A stretch of 64,000 bases of DNA, taken from the NCBI GenBank assembly GCA_015832175.1, contig WJXW01000011.1, positions 1,302,001 through 1,366,000 of the forward strand. The letters run 5' to 3'. The DNA comes from Paraphaeosphaeria minitans. Taxonomy: Eukaryota > Ascomycota > Dothideomycetes > Pleosporales > Didymosphaeriaceae. This document shows, one piece after another, positions 22,127-33,554 of the stretch. Position 1 is the stretch's first letter. Each line of letters begins with the position of its first letter. The position numbers and the translations under genes were made by a program. Under the pieces are notes generated by a model, which saw nothing but the letters and a program-made list of their open reading frames with translations, was not told the DNA's origin and made no database searches.

Positions 22127-24159
22127 TCACTTCTCCTCTAAGCCTTTCTCCTTCCCCTGATCATCCACGACTTCTCGTTCAACCGTGGCCTCGACATGTT
22201 CCGTCATGAGGTCCTTCACGCCGGACATACAAGCCACACTCGCGATTGCTAGCGCGACAAAAGGGACGACGCTCCACCATCCCAGTCTGTATGCCCTCGC
22301 GTACGACCAGTGGCTCGCCTTCAAAGCCGCGCTGATAATCCTGTCATTCGCGCCAGGTACATCCGCGAATGACCCAGCCTCCATGCCTTCCAGCAGGGCT
22401 GGGAGTGAAGATGTAGGAAGACCGGCAGCAGTAGCGGCAGAACCGACATCGGACGCGTAATGCGAGTTAAGACGCCCATTGATAATGGCATTGATGACAG
22501 CGGATCCAAAAGCACCACCAATTGCGCGTGCGGAGAAAGCAAGACCTGTAGCCGTCGAAAGGTAGGCATGGGGCGCGGTAAACTGAATACAGGCGACAAG
22601 CAGAGTGAGCGGGCCTGAAGTGCCGATCCCGGCAAGGACTGCGAAGACGATTTGCGGCACGTTCCATGAAGGACGTATATTTGCGTAAGAGATGGTGGTG
22701 ACGAGGAAGACGACGTACGTGAAGACCAGAGGGGATTCTGCGAAGATACATGAGCTTGGATGAAGAAATTTCGTCTGGAAGAAGATACACTTACTCAGGT
22801 CTTTGAAGCGCGTCGCCCACCATGTCACAACCAGAGAGAATGTCAGTGATGGGATCTGATACGACATCTGTCGAACAGCAATATCCCAAGCGTTTGTTTC
22901 AAACCCGAGGTTCAAGACTATTTGCGGCGTCACCGAATTTACTGCGGAGTAGAAGATCCATCTGGGAATACCGGTCAGCACCTGCTCTGGAAATAGCGAA
23001 GAAGTCGTCGGACTCACCCCTCCACAGCAAAAGCAAATGTGGCCAGCCAGAAATTAGGCCCAGTGCTGAAGAACACGTGTGCGACCATGCCATCCGTTCT
23101 ACCCTTCCATTCTGTTCGTGTTTATCAGTATACAGATTGTAATAGCATTCGGGCCAGACTCACCATAGACGCAGAAGGCCAAAACCAAGACAATGCCCAC
23201 GACCAGATTGGCACACACGTGCGGATCGCTCCAGTGATAAGCGCCTCCCGCCCAGTTTAGTGCCAGGAGCATGAGTGTCGCGCCCGTAATGAACAGGAAA
23301 CTGCCGATGGGATCACAAGCCCAGACACACTCCTTGAAGCTCATACGCGGGTACTCGGTGCGTTTCTTGGGCCAGTAGAAGGCAAAGAAACCCAAAGAGG
23401 TAGCTCCGTGTAAGGCAGCCATGATCCAAAAGATGTTTCGCCAGCCTGCTGGGTTCACGTTGGTGACTGCACCAGCACCTAACCCTCCAACCAGACCTCC
23501 GACAGCACCACCCAGGAATGCGAAACCGTTCGCCAGTGCTCGATACTTCAGAGGCAAGATTTCCGAAGGTATTGACTGCACGATGGATATCGTCGCTAGT
23601 GTGATGCCTACAAGTACGCCCCCGCCAATCAACATCTGCATGGAAGTTGCTTTGGCACATATGATACTACCGGCGACTGCGATCAGAGGAGGTACCGAAG
23701 CAAATAATTTACGGTCGAGGACATCAGAAAGCCGACCGACGAGCGGGGATAGCACGGTTTGCATCAGGAGGGGGCCCTGTCTCGGTTTAGCCCCTTGACA
23801 ACTTGTACAAGACTTGCAAACGCTGGAAACACATACCTGGATTATCCAGCCTGAGATGGCAGGCTGCCCTAGATCGCGAACTATGAAAGCTATCACACTT
23901 CCAGCTGCCACCACAACGTAAACCTGCGCCATGATACTAAGCTGAGTGAGTACAGCTCAGTGGGGGAAGGAAGGGATAGAACAACGCACGCGAAGCAGCT
24001 CACGAAGACGACCATCCACGATCTCCAAGTCAGATCGATGTGGATGAGGTCCTCCTGTGCCTCGTGCTGCATCGGGACCACATGCGCGTTCACATCGTGT
24101 GACTTGGGTGGACTTGAAGTTGCATCTTCGACGTTATCGACCTCACTTTTGGGATCCAT
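22127..24159 (-). CDS. MFS transporter, TRI12 / siderophore-drug efflux family
   Basis: Exons (5' to 3' on minus) are 24159-23990, 23936-23837, 23776-23164, 23111-23018, 22961-22795 and 22737-22127, giving 584 residues. The splices restore continuous hydrophobic segments consistent with about 14 membrane spans. Recognisable pieces include SCFA-IMAQVYVVVAAGS, the motif-A-like PLVGRLSDVLDRK, SIPSEILPLKYRALANG, and GWRNIFW. The late motif is TGLAFSARAIGGAFGSAV. This arrangement is the fungal trichothecene efflux pump family (TRI12, PF06609), whose members move toxins, drugs or siderophores out of or into the cell; the substrate here is unknown. The soluble N-terminus is acidic and the C-terminus is charged (VDDQGKEKGLEEK). 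The start at 24159 is the first ATG in frame; frame continues upstream without ATG. Confidence 0.85.
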
Positions 24160-24829
24160 ATCGTCTCGACTGGAGAATGCAACCAACACAACAACAAGAA
24201 GGGTGAAGATTTACTCTTGGGATCTACATGAGCACGACCGGGTTTTGAATGAGCGCTGATCGTACCCCAGACGACCCTAGATGACCCCAGAGGACACTGG
24301 GTGGGGGCGTCTTGCGGGAAAGCGGCTAGTGCAAATCGGCAGTTGCAGCAGTCGACCCTTTGAGCTGGTCTGACGGCAGTAAAGCCATAAGGCGCGACAA
24401 CGATTGGAGGTTGAAGGTTTCCGGCCGCCATGGATCAGTGGCTCATGCGGGGGAAGATGGGGGATGGGGGATGATGGGTGATGATGGGTGATGGGTGATG
24501 GGGATGGAAGTCCAGCCCTGGGGTAGTCAAGGTACCTAGCCCGGCCGCCCGTCAGCCCGTGCCAAGGCTCGGAACGGTCGCGCTTTCCTTTCCTACACAG
24601 TTCCGACACCTCGACAGCTCGAAAATTCACGAACGGCAGGCACCAACTGGCTTCGGACTGCAGCACCCACCATGCACCACGAGGAAGGCGACTGGCGAAC
24701 AATCCCAAAACAGGAGCATCCTTTGTCGTCCTGGAAAACACCTTTGCTCTTGTTCACGCGCCGCTCGCGCACCTACACACCGCACATTCTAGCACGGCTT
24801 CTACTATCAGGACACACCTTGAGCCCACA
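24160..24829. promoter_or_regulatory. Divergent promoter region of the MFS and TAD3 genes
   Basis: 670 bp between divergent start codons. It contains a G-rich GATGGGTGAT repeat at about 24448-24510 and a CACC/pyrimidine-rich part next to the TAD3 start. No gene is supported here. Promoter role is inferred from position. Confidence 0.5.
24448..24510 (+). repeat. G-rich GATGGG repeat, possible G-quadruplex
   Basis: Irregular copies of GATGGG/GGTGAT with seven or more runs of three to five G on the plus strand, placed between two divergent promoters. Confidence 0.7.
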
Positions 24830-26141
24830 ATGGCTGCCGACACCGTTGCCACTGCACAGCTCGTCCCGCTGAGGACCAAGGACGAAGTGCGAGCCAGCCT
24901 GGAGACACACACCGTCTACATCGTGGAGATCCCCGCCCGCTTTGCCAATGCCGTCAAAGAGTAAGGAAACACGCCTCTCAACGCATGCATAGGCCGAGAG
25001 AGCTACGCTAACGGTGCACAGCGCGATCCAAGATGCCGCTCCCGACTTCAAGGCCGCCGAGATATCCCACCTTCGCCGCGTGGTCCAGTTCAAATACCTC
25101 CCGGCACATCTGCAAAAGCAGTTCTACCCCCCCGCGAGGCTCCAAAGAGGTATCTGCAGTGACGGCCACGACGAGCCCTCCCCCGCATCTTTGTTTACCC
25201 CCCTCCCGCCGTCGGACGATGAGTCTTGTACTAAAGCTGAGGATACAGTGCGCTTCTTTCTGCTTTGCCCGACCCGATGTTTCAAGCCTGCCGAACTGGT
25301 CGCCATACTTCGCAAGAATCCCCCGTTCAGCGTCATAAACATATACCCCAAGCTGTTGTATGTGACTGTCCCGGCTCTGGCACCAACGTCGGCCGAACAA
25401 GCAAACCAGTGGAGCGAGCAGTACTGGCCCATCGCCTACAAGAACACGAACCCCTATGGACCCCACCCAAGCCTGGTCGCCCGCAATACCGTCGAGATTG
25501 AGCCCGAGTCCAGCACCTGGCTCGCGCTTGCCTCTACCGCTGCTGCTGAGATAACGCAGCTTGGAGTCGGCGAGAAGGTTGGCTGTGTCGTCGTAGACCG
25601 CACGCGTGGAACGTCCGAGGTGATCGCCGTAGCAGGCGACTGCCGTTGGCGCTCACCTCTGGGAGACGCTGAAGCTCATACTGGTCCCGGAAATGTCATG
25701 GCCCACTGCGTGCAGCGCGCCATCGCCATGGTCGCCAAGAAGCGACTCCGAATGGCTGGCTCGAACCCGGCCCTGTTGGACCGCTCCTTGTTCTGTGATG
25801 TTCCCCTCACAGAGGCCGAGAAGGCGCCATACGACAAGGACAACATCTCAGCCAGCGGCTACCTGTGCGTGGACCTGGACATCTACCTGACGCATGAGCC
25901 CTGCGTCATGTGCTCCATGGCTATTTTACATTCGCGATTCAAGCGCTGCATTTTCAGCACGCGAATGCCGCTGACAGGAGGAATGACTGCTGATACTGCT
26001 GGAAATGCCACCAATCCTGGAAAAGGTCTGCAGCATGGCATCTTTTGGCGACCGACCGAGCTCAACTGGAAGTTCCTGGCGTGGGAATGCCCGAGCAACG
26101 CCAAATCGGATGCTAGCATCGCAGACACTGTGCACGTTTAG
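24830..26141 (+). CDS. TAD3: tRNA-specific adenosine deaminase subunit TAD3
   Basis: The exons are 24830-24960 and 25022-26141, giving 416 residues. The protein is the non-catalytic partner of Tad2, forming the heterodimer that converts A34 to inosine in tRNA anticodons. The C-terminal deaminase domain keeps zinc ligands His272 (MAHCVQRA), Cys338 and Cys341 (EPCVMC). The catalytic glutamate is replaced by Val274, as in known Tad3 proteins. The N-terminal part carries VQFKYLPAHLQKQF and a variable acidic insert before FLLCPTR. The conserved C-terminal SRFKRCIFS and LQHGIFWRPTELNWKFLAWE blocks support the call. The splice at GA|C restores Asp44. It is divergent from the MFS gene. Confidence 0.88.
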
Positions 26142-26768
26142 GAACTGCTTTCGGGATGGAGGACTGTGTTCAATTGGATACCGACAGCATTGTGTAGGCG
26201 TTCAGCATGTTACGATGGTATGGTTTATGTACCTAATCAGAGGACTCGGGTGCTAGACGAAACTGTCAATCGTTGCAGAGACATGTCCTTGAGGCGTGAA
26301 CTTACCTTAGGACCAATAGCAATACTGATGTTTGACTTCATAGATCCTTGCTGCAACCTAACCCCACGATTGTGAGCTTGAAGTAGGGGCTGTTCACGGT
26401 CCCGCAAGGTTCTTCGAAAGTTTCTTTTTTTTTAAGTGCACTCAATCAATGATTGGACGTGGCCTCGGAGAAGTATACCCAGACGTTGCTGTGCTCCCGC
26501 AAAGCTGTTTCTCGTGGAGTCATGATGTAAGCGGCCTCGACGGTCGGGTTTCTAAAAGTTAGCTCAAGGACTACTTAAGCTGTTGCGAGAATCTAGAATC
26601 TAAAGGTCTTATTTTACCGTCGTTCATGTTACCGCGAGGGGCTGGCTGTGCGCAGGTGAAGTCGAGCGCACGTGCCAGCGCGGCGCGTCAGTCCGCAGCG
26701 CGTCTTCCGCTGATTGACGAACCTCGATTCACAGCAGCCCAAGGTCGATTCGAACGAGCACCGCGGAT
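26142..26768. other. Intergenic, nothing recognised
   Basis: 627 bp between TAD3 and ORC5, which run in the same direction. A short T run lies at about 26425. No gene, RNA or repeat was recognised. Confidence 0.5.
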
Positions 26769-28296
26769 ATGCTACCCGATGAAATTCTTGAACAACTCAA
26801 TTCCAAATATCCTTGTCGCGAATCGCAGATTCAGCAACTAGCGGCGCTGTACAATGTTCGCCATGATTGTCCTGCTACCAAGCGTTTGCTAACAACCGCA
26901 GGCACACATACCATCGCCCTCGCTCCTTGTCGCTCACGGCCTCACCGCGACAGGAAAATCGTCTATAATCCGCTCATACCTCGAACTCTCCTCGCTCCCC
27001 TATGCCATTGCCAATTCGAGAGAATGCATAACAGGACGACATCTACTAGAACGCACCGTTGCGTCCTGTCTGGATGCGCTGGACGATTACTACGATGAGA
27101 CGATAGACCGTCGACCATACGCAAGGACCGAGAACTTGAGTAGTCTGATTGTGGCCTTGGGTAGAATGCTAGAGGGAAGAGGGAAGTTCGTCTTGGTGCT
27201 TGACGGAGTCGACAAACAGAGAGAAGCACCATACACACTGTTGCCTGCGCTGGCACGGTTTGGAGAAAGCGTATGCTCAAGCCACACCCTGGTTCTCTAC
27301 GTTACTGACTGTACTATCAAGATACCCAATCTCTCAATCATCCTCATCACCACGCTACCAATACCGCTCGAGCTCCACCGCCCAGGAACACCACATCTCC
27401 ACTTTCCTACGTACAACCGTAACTCCCTTCTTACGATCCTGGGCAGGAATCCTCCGCAGATATTTTTGCAGCCGCCGAACGAAGAACATTTTCCTGATTA
27501 TACGCCCGACATTGCGGCCGAAGACGACGCTTGGCTCTGGGGACGATTCACAGCGACCGTATACGATGCGTTGAGCAGACACACCGGGCGCGACGTCGTC
27601 AGCTTTCGCCTCGCTGCGCTGCGCCTATGGCGCCCGTTCGTCGAACCAATCGTCCAGGGCACGTTTGGCACGCGCGACTACTCGCGCCTCATGGTCAACA
27701 GGAGGGCTTTGTTCCAGGTCGAGGACAGCGTACTGGATAGGATCATCGCGGATAACAGCATTCTGGGTACGAATATAAATGGGGCCAATAATAGTGTGGT
27801 GCCCACGACACCCAGCACGAGAAGGAGGGTCAGAACGATTGCACATGATCTGCCGTATTATACCACGCACCTCCTCATTGCCGCCTATCTCGCCAGCTAC
27901 AACCCCTCCCGTACAGACGTCACATATTTCATGAAGCACGCCGATAAGCGGAAGAATAAAAGAAGGGCTCCTTCGGCGACTGCAGGCGTCACGAAATCGA
28001 AGCATCGTAAGATTTCCCGGCATCTCTTGACGCCATCGCCCTTTCCTCTTGATAGGCTGCTAGCTATCTTCCGGAGTTTGTTGGTCGAGTCGGTGCCTCA
28101 GGTCGCGGACTTGTACACGCAGATTGCCACGCTGACGAGCATGCGGCTGCTGGTGAGGACGGGCGGCGTGGGGTCTTCAGACGTGCTGGACCCGGGTGCG
28201 AAGTGGAGAGTCAATTTTGGATGGGAGTATGCGCGGTCACTTGGGCGTGGGGTCAATCTAGAGGTTGGGGAGTATCTTGTTGGAGGTGTAGATTAA
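26769..28296 (+). CDS. ORC5: Origin recognition complex subunit 5
   Basis: The exons are 26769-26855, 26902-27270 and 27322-28296, giving 476 residues. ORC5 is an AAA+-type ORC subunit needed for replication origin binding. Walker A is GLTATGKS (residues 42-49) and Walker B is VLVLDGVD with Asp130. NLSIILITTLPI fits the sensor-1 strand. The C-terminal winged-helix part has DLPYYTTHLLIAAYLASYNPSRTDVTYF, typical of ORC5, followed by a basic KRKNKRRAPS insert and PFPLDRLLAIFRSL. The first donor is weak (GTTCGC), but the acceptor has a good CTAAC branch site and is required by frame. The second intron (51 bp) is a multiple of three without a stop. It converges with SelO, 122 bp apart. Confidence 0.88.
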
Positions 28297-28418
28297 CTCT
28301 TCAACTACGTTTATATGTGTAAGTATTTACCAGCACTGGAACATGTTCAAAGCTTTTTACGTATTCGTGGCATGGTGTCTTCAGTTCTTTGGCTGTTTGA
28401 CTATGTACGTTTGAGGCT

Positions 28419-30446
28419 CTATGAGCTGCAGCTACACTGCATCATGCCCTTGTACTTGGGCACATCGCCACAGAAGCGCTCCTCTTCAAACTCATTCCAG
28501 CCCCAGTTCTCATTGAACGGATCCAGGTTCAGCTTCATGATCGCGGACAGGATATCGCGCTCGCCCTTCTTCTCCACGCGGTCGATCAATTCGTCGAGGA
28601 CCCAGGAACGGGGTACGAACTGCGTTACATTAGCCAATGTCCATGTGTAAGTGATGTAGAAGTGGTCACATACCTTCGGGTTGACAGCAAGCATAGCCTT
28701 CTGTCTTCCTTCGTCATTGGGGTTGTTTTCCTTTACTCTCGCCGCCCACTTCTCCAGCCACTTCGCGATGCGTGTGCGTGACTCCGCATCCTGCGCCGGC
28801 GCCTCGTTGAAGCGGAAGAAGCGACCCGCGACGTCCTTCCTCGACTGTTCGGTCTCCAGCTCGCTCAAGGTGAAGTAGCTCAGTTTCCTGAACGCGTGGT
28901 GGAAGTCGAGTTCGTGCGCCTCCAAGAAGTCCAGGAATTCCGAGAAGAGCTCGTCAAAGTCGGACTCCCGCTGCGATGTCAGGCCGAGCCGGGCAGTCAT
29001 GAGCTCTTTGTAGTGCGCAAGGAAAACGGCCTTGTATTCCTCGCCGCAGCTCTCGATGATGCCCTCTGCGCGCTTGACGAGCTCGTCTGCATCCTTTTCT
29101 TTCACGCCGTCGGAGATGAAGACGGCGTCGTCGACGTTCGATCCTGCGCCCATCAACTCGCCGAGCGCTTCGCCGAGCCGCACGAGATTCCACCAGATGA
29201 TTGTGGGCTGGTTCCGGTATGAGTAGCGCAGCATGTGGTCGTCGTGGTTCGGGGTGTACGTAGGATCGAACGTGTCCAAGAAAGCGAAGGGACCGAAGTC
29301 GATCGACAGGCCGAGGATGGACGTGTTATCCGTGTTGAGCACGCCGTTCATGAAGCCGTAGGCCTGCCATTTTGCCACGGTTTCTGCGTTGCGGCGGAGA
29401 ATGGCGCGGTAGAGGCGGGTGTAGCGGTTTTCTTGTTCTAAGCCTTCGCCTTCGACGGTATCCTTGGGGATACCGGTGGAAGTGGACGCGTGTGTAGATT
29501 TGGGATCGCCAGAGGGCAGTTTGGTAGGGAGCTTGTCCCAGCCTCCGTAGACGTGCTCGGCGGTGTAGTCTGCCAGCTCGCGGAGTAGTTTGCGGTCGCC
29601 ACGCATCCGGGCAAGATCGAAGGTGCCGAAGCGGATCCAGGATTGCGCAAAGCGCGCTACGATGGCGCCTGGTTCCATTCGTTCTCTGAAGACTTTGCTT
29701 CCTTTGCAGTGTGTAAGAGACAGCGCTCGTGTTGAAGGGATCCCAATGGCATTGAGATACTCGCTGACGACGAATTCGCGAATCGAGGATCGTAGTACCG
29801 CTTTTCCGTCCGCAAATCGAGAATACGGCGTTTTTCCTGCACCTTTGAGCTGGATCTCGTATCGTGTGCCAGTCTTCTCGTTGGTGGTTTCGAACAGCGA
29901 GATCGCTCGTCCATCACCAAGCTGGCCTGCCCATTGGCCGAACTGGTATCCGCCATAACACTGCGCCCAGGGGTAGATGCCTCCTTCCCCTGCTTCGTTT
30001 TTCTCATCCCATGTCAAGATCTTGTTCCCTGCGACCATCTCCTTGAACTCTTCGCTGAGCGCCTCCTCCTCCTTCAGGCCTAGGTCTCGTAGCGCGCGGG
30101 AGCTCACAGCCAATAGTTCTGGGTCTTGTGTAGGTTCGGGTCGGACAAATGTGTATAGGGCTTCCTTCACGAGGCGAGGACCAAGTGTTTCGCGCGGTGC
30201 AAAGTGTGATTTCGCAGGCGTGGGGAAGGCGGGGTCGGGCGGTAGGTTCGAGGTGAAGACATTGGATTTTGGAAGAGACTGCAGAGTGTGGGATCCAGCT
30301 GATCTTGAAGCTCCATCAACACCGTCCGTGCCGCTGGAAGAGTCATTGAGGTGCGCCATAATTTGGTTCAGGCGCATAGATGTCGCAATCGAGCGTCTGG
30401 AGCTTAAGTTTGTAAACTTGCGGGCTACTGGGAGTCGTGAAAGCAT
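28419..30446 (-). CDS. SelO-family protein adenylyltransferase (mitochondrial)
   Basis: The exons are 30446-28674 and 28619-28419 (minus), giving 657 residues. SelO (YdiU/UPF0061, yeast Fmp40) is a pseudokinase-fold enzyme that transfers AMP to proteins during oxidative stress. Seen in sequence are YGGYQFGQWAGQLGDGRA, ELQLKGAGKTPYSR-like IQLKGAGKTPYSRFADGKAVLRSS, HGVMNTDN-equivalent GVLNTDNTSILGLSIDFGP, and the C-terminal MQCSCSS, where a Cys holds the place of human selenocysteine. The 54-bp intron (GTATGT..ACGCAG) is a stop-free multiple of three; removing it gives AVNPKFVPRSWVL as in relatives. The first ATG (30446) begins a presequence-like MLSRLPVARKFTNLSSRRS. ATGs at residues 24 and 30 are alternatives. 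Confidence 0.9.
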   Translation of the reverse strand: MLSRLPVARKFTNLSSRRSIATSMRLNQIMAHLNDSSSGTDGVDGASRSAGSHTLQSLPKSNVFTSNLPPDPAFPTPAKSHFAPRETLGPRLVKEALYTFVRPEPTQDPELLAVSSRALRDLGLKEEEALSEEFKEMVAGNKILTWDEKNEAGEGGIYPWAQCYGGYQFGQWAGQLGDGRAISLFETTNEKTGTRYEIQLKGAGKTPYSRFADGKAVLRSSIREFVVSEYLNAIGIPSTRALSLTHCKGSKVFRERMEPGAIVARFAQSWIRFGTFDLARMRGDRKLLRELADYTAEHVYGGWDKLPTKLPSGDPKSTHASTSTGIPKDTVEGEGLEQENRYTRLYRAILRRNAETVAKWQAYGFMNGVLNTDNTSILGLSIDFGPFAFLDTFDPTYTPNHDDHMLRYSYRNQPTIIWWNLVRLGEALGELMGAGSNVDDAVFISDGVKEKDADELVKRAEGIIESCGEEYKAVFLAHYKELMTARLGLTSQRESDFDELFSEFLDFLEAHELDFHHAFRKLSYFTLSELETEQSRKDVAGRFFRFNEAPAQDAESRTRIAKWLEKWAARVKENNPNDEGRQKAMLAVNPKVCDHFYITYTWTLANVTQFVPRSWVLDELIDRVEKKGERDILSAIMKLNLDPFNENWGWNEFEEERFCGDVPKYKGMMQCSCSS

Positions 30447-30995
30447 GAGCCAATGGGCTGTCGAACGAGTCCAATAAATGCAGTACGAAGAAACAATGGA
30501 GGCAAAATTCCAATATACTACATATGTACACAAAGGCGGGCAAGGTTGTAAGTATGATGCTCTGGCCGGTGGCGGCGCGGCGTCATGCCGAGAGATGACG
30601 CTGGGCTAGACTTATCGATAAGATGCGTTTGCTTCCTGACTCGCGTAATCTTTCTGGTGTCTAGGACTGCGTTCGAACAAACACAACATCGAGTAGAAAC
30701 GACACTCGAAATCTCCTAACATCTCGCTGTACCCATCTCTCTGTTCTACTGCTGACCAGTTCTCAGCCATTATGGCTTAGTCAGGACGATCAATTGCGCT
30801 TCGGCATCGAACCTCCACCTCAAGTGCAACTGCGATCGATCTTGTCACGTGCAATCACAGAGCCCACTCAGGCATTTGCATCATACTTTCGCATACACTT
30901 GGTCTCTGAAACCGCTGGAGTAAGATACGGCGGGCAGCCTTCAGCACTAGTTTACGCGACAGGTGCATCATTCTCATAGTACTACCCTTTCAACA
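30447..30995. promoter_or_regulatory. Divergent promoter region of the SelO and DCAF4-like genes
   Basis: 549 bp between divergent starts. No gene is supported; no repeats were noticed. Promoter role is by position only. Confidence 0.45.
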
Positions 30996-32846
30996 ATGCC
31001 GCAGCCACGGGTGATCCCAGGCTTCTACTTCGACGTTGAGAAAGGAAAGTACTTCAAAATCTCAACAACTCATTCCGCGCCACCATCGCAGGCAAAATAC
31101 ACCCTTCAAAATGTCAGAAAGGAACAGAGGAAAGCTGCCGCGGAAAAATTCGCTCGAAAGCAGCAAGAGAAGAGGGACCAGGAGACCGTTGTGCGGCCAC
31201 ATACTCGGAAAAATTGGGGCCTACAAATGGCTGGCCTAGACAGGGAGATTGGGAGCCGACGTAAAACGTACTATACACAAAGCATCTGGCCCAGTGCTTG
31301 TGTGGCCGGGATGGACACAATGAAGACGGTATGTACTGGCATTCGTAATCTTGGCCACGGCATTAGCTACTCTCAGCTTTAACGACTGCGAGTAAAGTGC
31401 TATTTACTGACGCTTTCGTGCTTAGGTCGTCGAGAAACCAGTACATAGCGTTATCCGCTTCTTCGATCTCGACCCGCACACTAAAACCATCTATGCTGTT
31501 CACGCGGACAACGCGATTAGTCGCCGCCGACGAAATCCACCCAGCAGCATACCAAGCTCGGGATCCGATCTTGATCAAGATATGGAAGCTGGGTGTTTAC
31601 CAGATGGAATGCCTGTCGGTTCCTCCTTCGCTGAAAGCTTGGGCGAGTACTCTTTCGAACCCTGGGATATGCTTGCAAGGCTCACATCTTCCATATCATC
31701 CTTGACGTATCTGCCAAGCTCTAAAGCGCTAGCTGCTACTACTTATGGATCCGATAGAGCGCCAACCGTGTATTTGGTAAGTACCTTGTCAGGGCACCAA
31801 GCAAGACTGGTTTGGCCCGCGCGTGGCCCAGCCATGGGATGACAACGCAGTCAGATTATTCCGTGTGGGGCATGCATGATATACGTTTTGCTGACCTTCG
31901 CAAAGTCAGATCCGGACGTCGATGGACCATATGTGAATCAACAATTCACTCCAAGGAGTTGCTCCACGATCTGGGGTGCGGCAGCTCCACCAGTCTCAGC
32001 TAGCCCGGGCAGTGTACCGCGATCGGGTACAGAGAGCCTTGCCGTAGCCGCAGCTTCATCTCTTATGCTTCTCGAACGCTCTCCAGCCGGCGATTGGAAC
32101 TCTTCTATCGCGTTACAAAGTGATTCCGATATGTTAGCGCTTGATTGGCTATCTCCGACTACGGTTGTACTCGGACAGCGTAGTGGCAAGATCCTTCTCT
32201 ACGACACCCGCTCAAGGGGCCATTCCCACATCCTGACAAACCCATTCCCAATCACAAAGCTGAAGCGAGCCGATGACCCGACACGGCTTGTATGTGCGGG
32301 CTTGCAGAATGGCCTTTTCGTATATGACATTCGCTCGCGAGATACGTTTTCAAAGAAGGCGCGAGGACACTACAATGACAAGTTCTTCAACGATGTATAT
32401 CCTGGTACTGAGAATCGCCACAAGCGGAAGAAGATGAAGTTCACTGTCGCCCCCAATTGGTATGTACGGCTGGAATGCATGAAACCATACACCTGCATGC
32501 ATCTACACTTCGTTCGAAGCAGCAGTTTTTGGTTATATCTTGCATGCTGACAATGGTCAACAGGTCGCAGCCTATACTGAGCTTCCCGTACGACAACATC
32601 GATGACCACTATCTGGACATGGCTGTGCAACCTAATCTCGGGCTGATCGCAGCTGCGCAGGACGCTAGTTCATCGGCGGCTATCAAGATCTACAACATGT
32701 GGACGGGCAAGCTATTGAGAGATATCCCGCATCCAAGTCTCGACAAGGTCAACATCAGGTCTCTTCGGTTCATGGAAGACTGCAATGGTGATCCGGAGCT
32801 ATGGTTCACCTGGTCCGGCTCAATTGTCAAGATGCGGATTGGTTGA
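30996..32846 (+). CDS. DCAF4/WDR21-like WD40-repeat protein
   Basis: The exons I prefer are 30996-31328, 31426-31776, 31906-32459 and 32564-32846, giving 506 residues. The N-terminus PGFYFDVEKGKYFKI is the hallmark of the DCAF4/WDR21 group, substrate receptors of CUL4-DDB1 ubiquitin ligases, followed by a basic KEQRKAAAEKFARKQQEKR helix. Later segments read as WD40 blades (LGQRSGKILLYDTRS, LVCAGLQNGLFVYDIRS, AAIKIYNMWTGKLLRDI). The third acceptor is uncertain. 31905 (with a TGCTGAC branch site) joins VYL to SDPDVDGPY best, but acceptors at 31850 and 31854 also exist. The start at 30996 (caacaATGc) begins the conserved motif. Ligase membership is inferred from family. Confidence 0.75.
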
Positions 32847-33554
32847 GAAGGCTTACTATTCTATGCAAACAGGCAAAGGGGAAGATTCCACACGTAATGG
32901 CTTGGCATACACAAACAGTCCTTGGTTAACATACAGATTTAGCGAGGAGTCCCTCTATAACCAGTTGTTATGGAGTTCTGGTCAGTAGGCTCCACCACCC
33001 CCACATGGAAGCCCTAGTTGACCATGAGCCATGGAACGAGTTCCAGTACCCCAGCACGTGCACCAGGGTATATAATGAGATTCTGTAAATGACCCCAAAT
33101 TCGATCCACTATATGGTGGGCTTTCCACGTGAGCACGTACAAGCGCAGGCAAAGTGACCGCAAAACCCCCTCGAACAGACCATCTTTACCCTCGAAACAA
33201 ACGGGGGTTCTAGTTCATGGTAGACTAGCTTACATGAGCGTTGTCCAGATTCCGTGGGCCCTTAAGTGGCTTCATGGTGGACTATCACTAGCCTCACTTG
33301 GCCGAAATAGGTAGTCAGGTCAGCCACAGATCTCCCACCATTCTCTCAATTATACGAAGCAGTGAAGGTTGAATAATGCCAGTCTAAGCCACACCGGCGA
33401 CCCACGTGTGGCTTAAAGTTGCGTTTGATGCAACTTCCCTCGCTCATTCAGCGTACCTTCCGATCGCCCACTTCAGCATTTACATGACCCGCTCAGATTC
33501 ACGCACATCGCCAAATCACAGGCTGTCCGCTATCAGATACTGATACCCTACACC
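32847..33554. other. Intergenic, nothing recognised
   Basis: 708 bp between two plus-strand genes. No gene, RNA or repeat was recognised; the sequence is of ordinary composition. Confidence 0.5.

Noticed and set aside
22127..24829. Possible biosynthetic gene cluster around the TRI12-type transporter
   Set aside because: Neighbours are an amidase, a tRNA deaminase and replication genes; no synthase, cyclase or pathway regulator is present.
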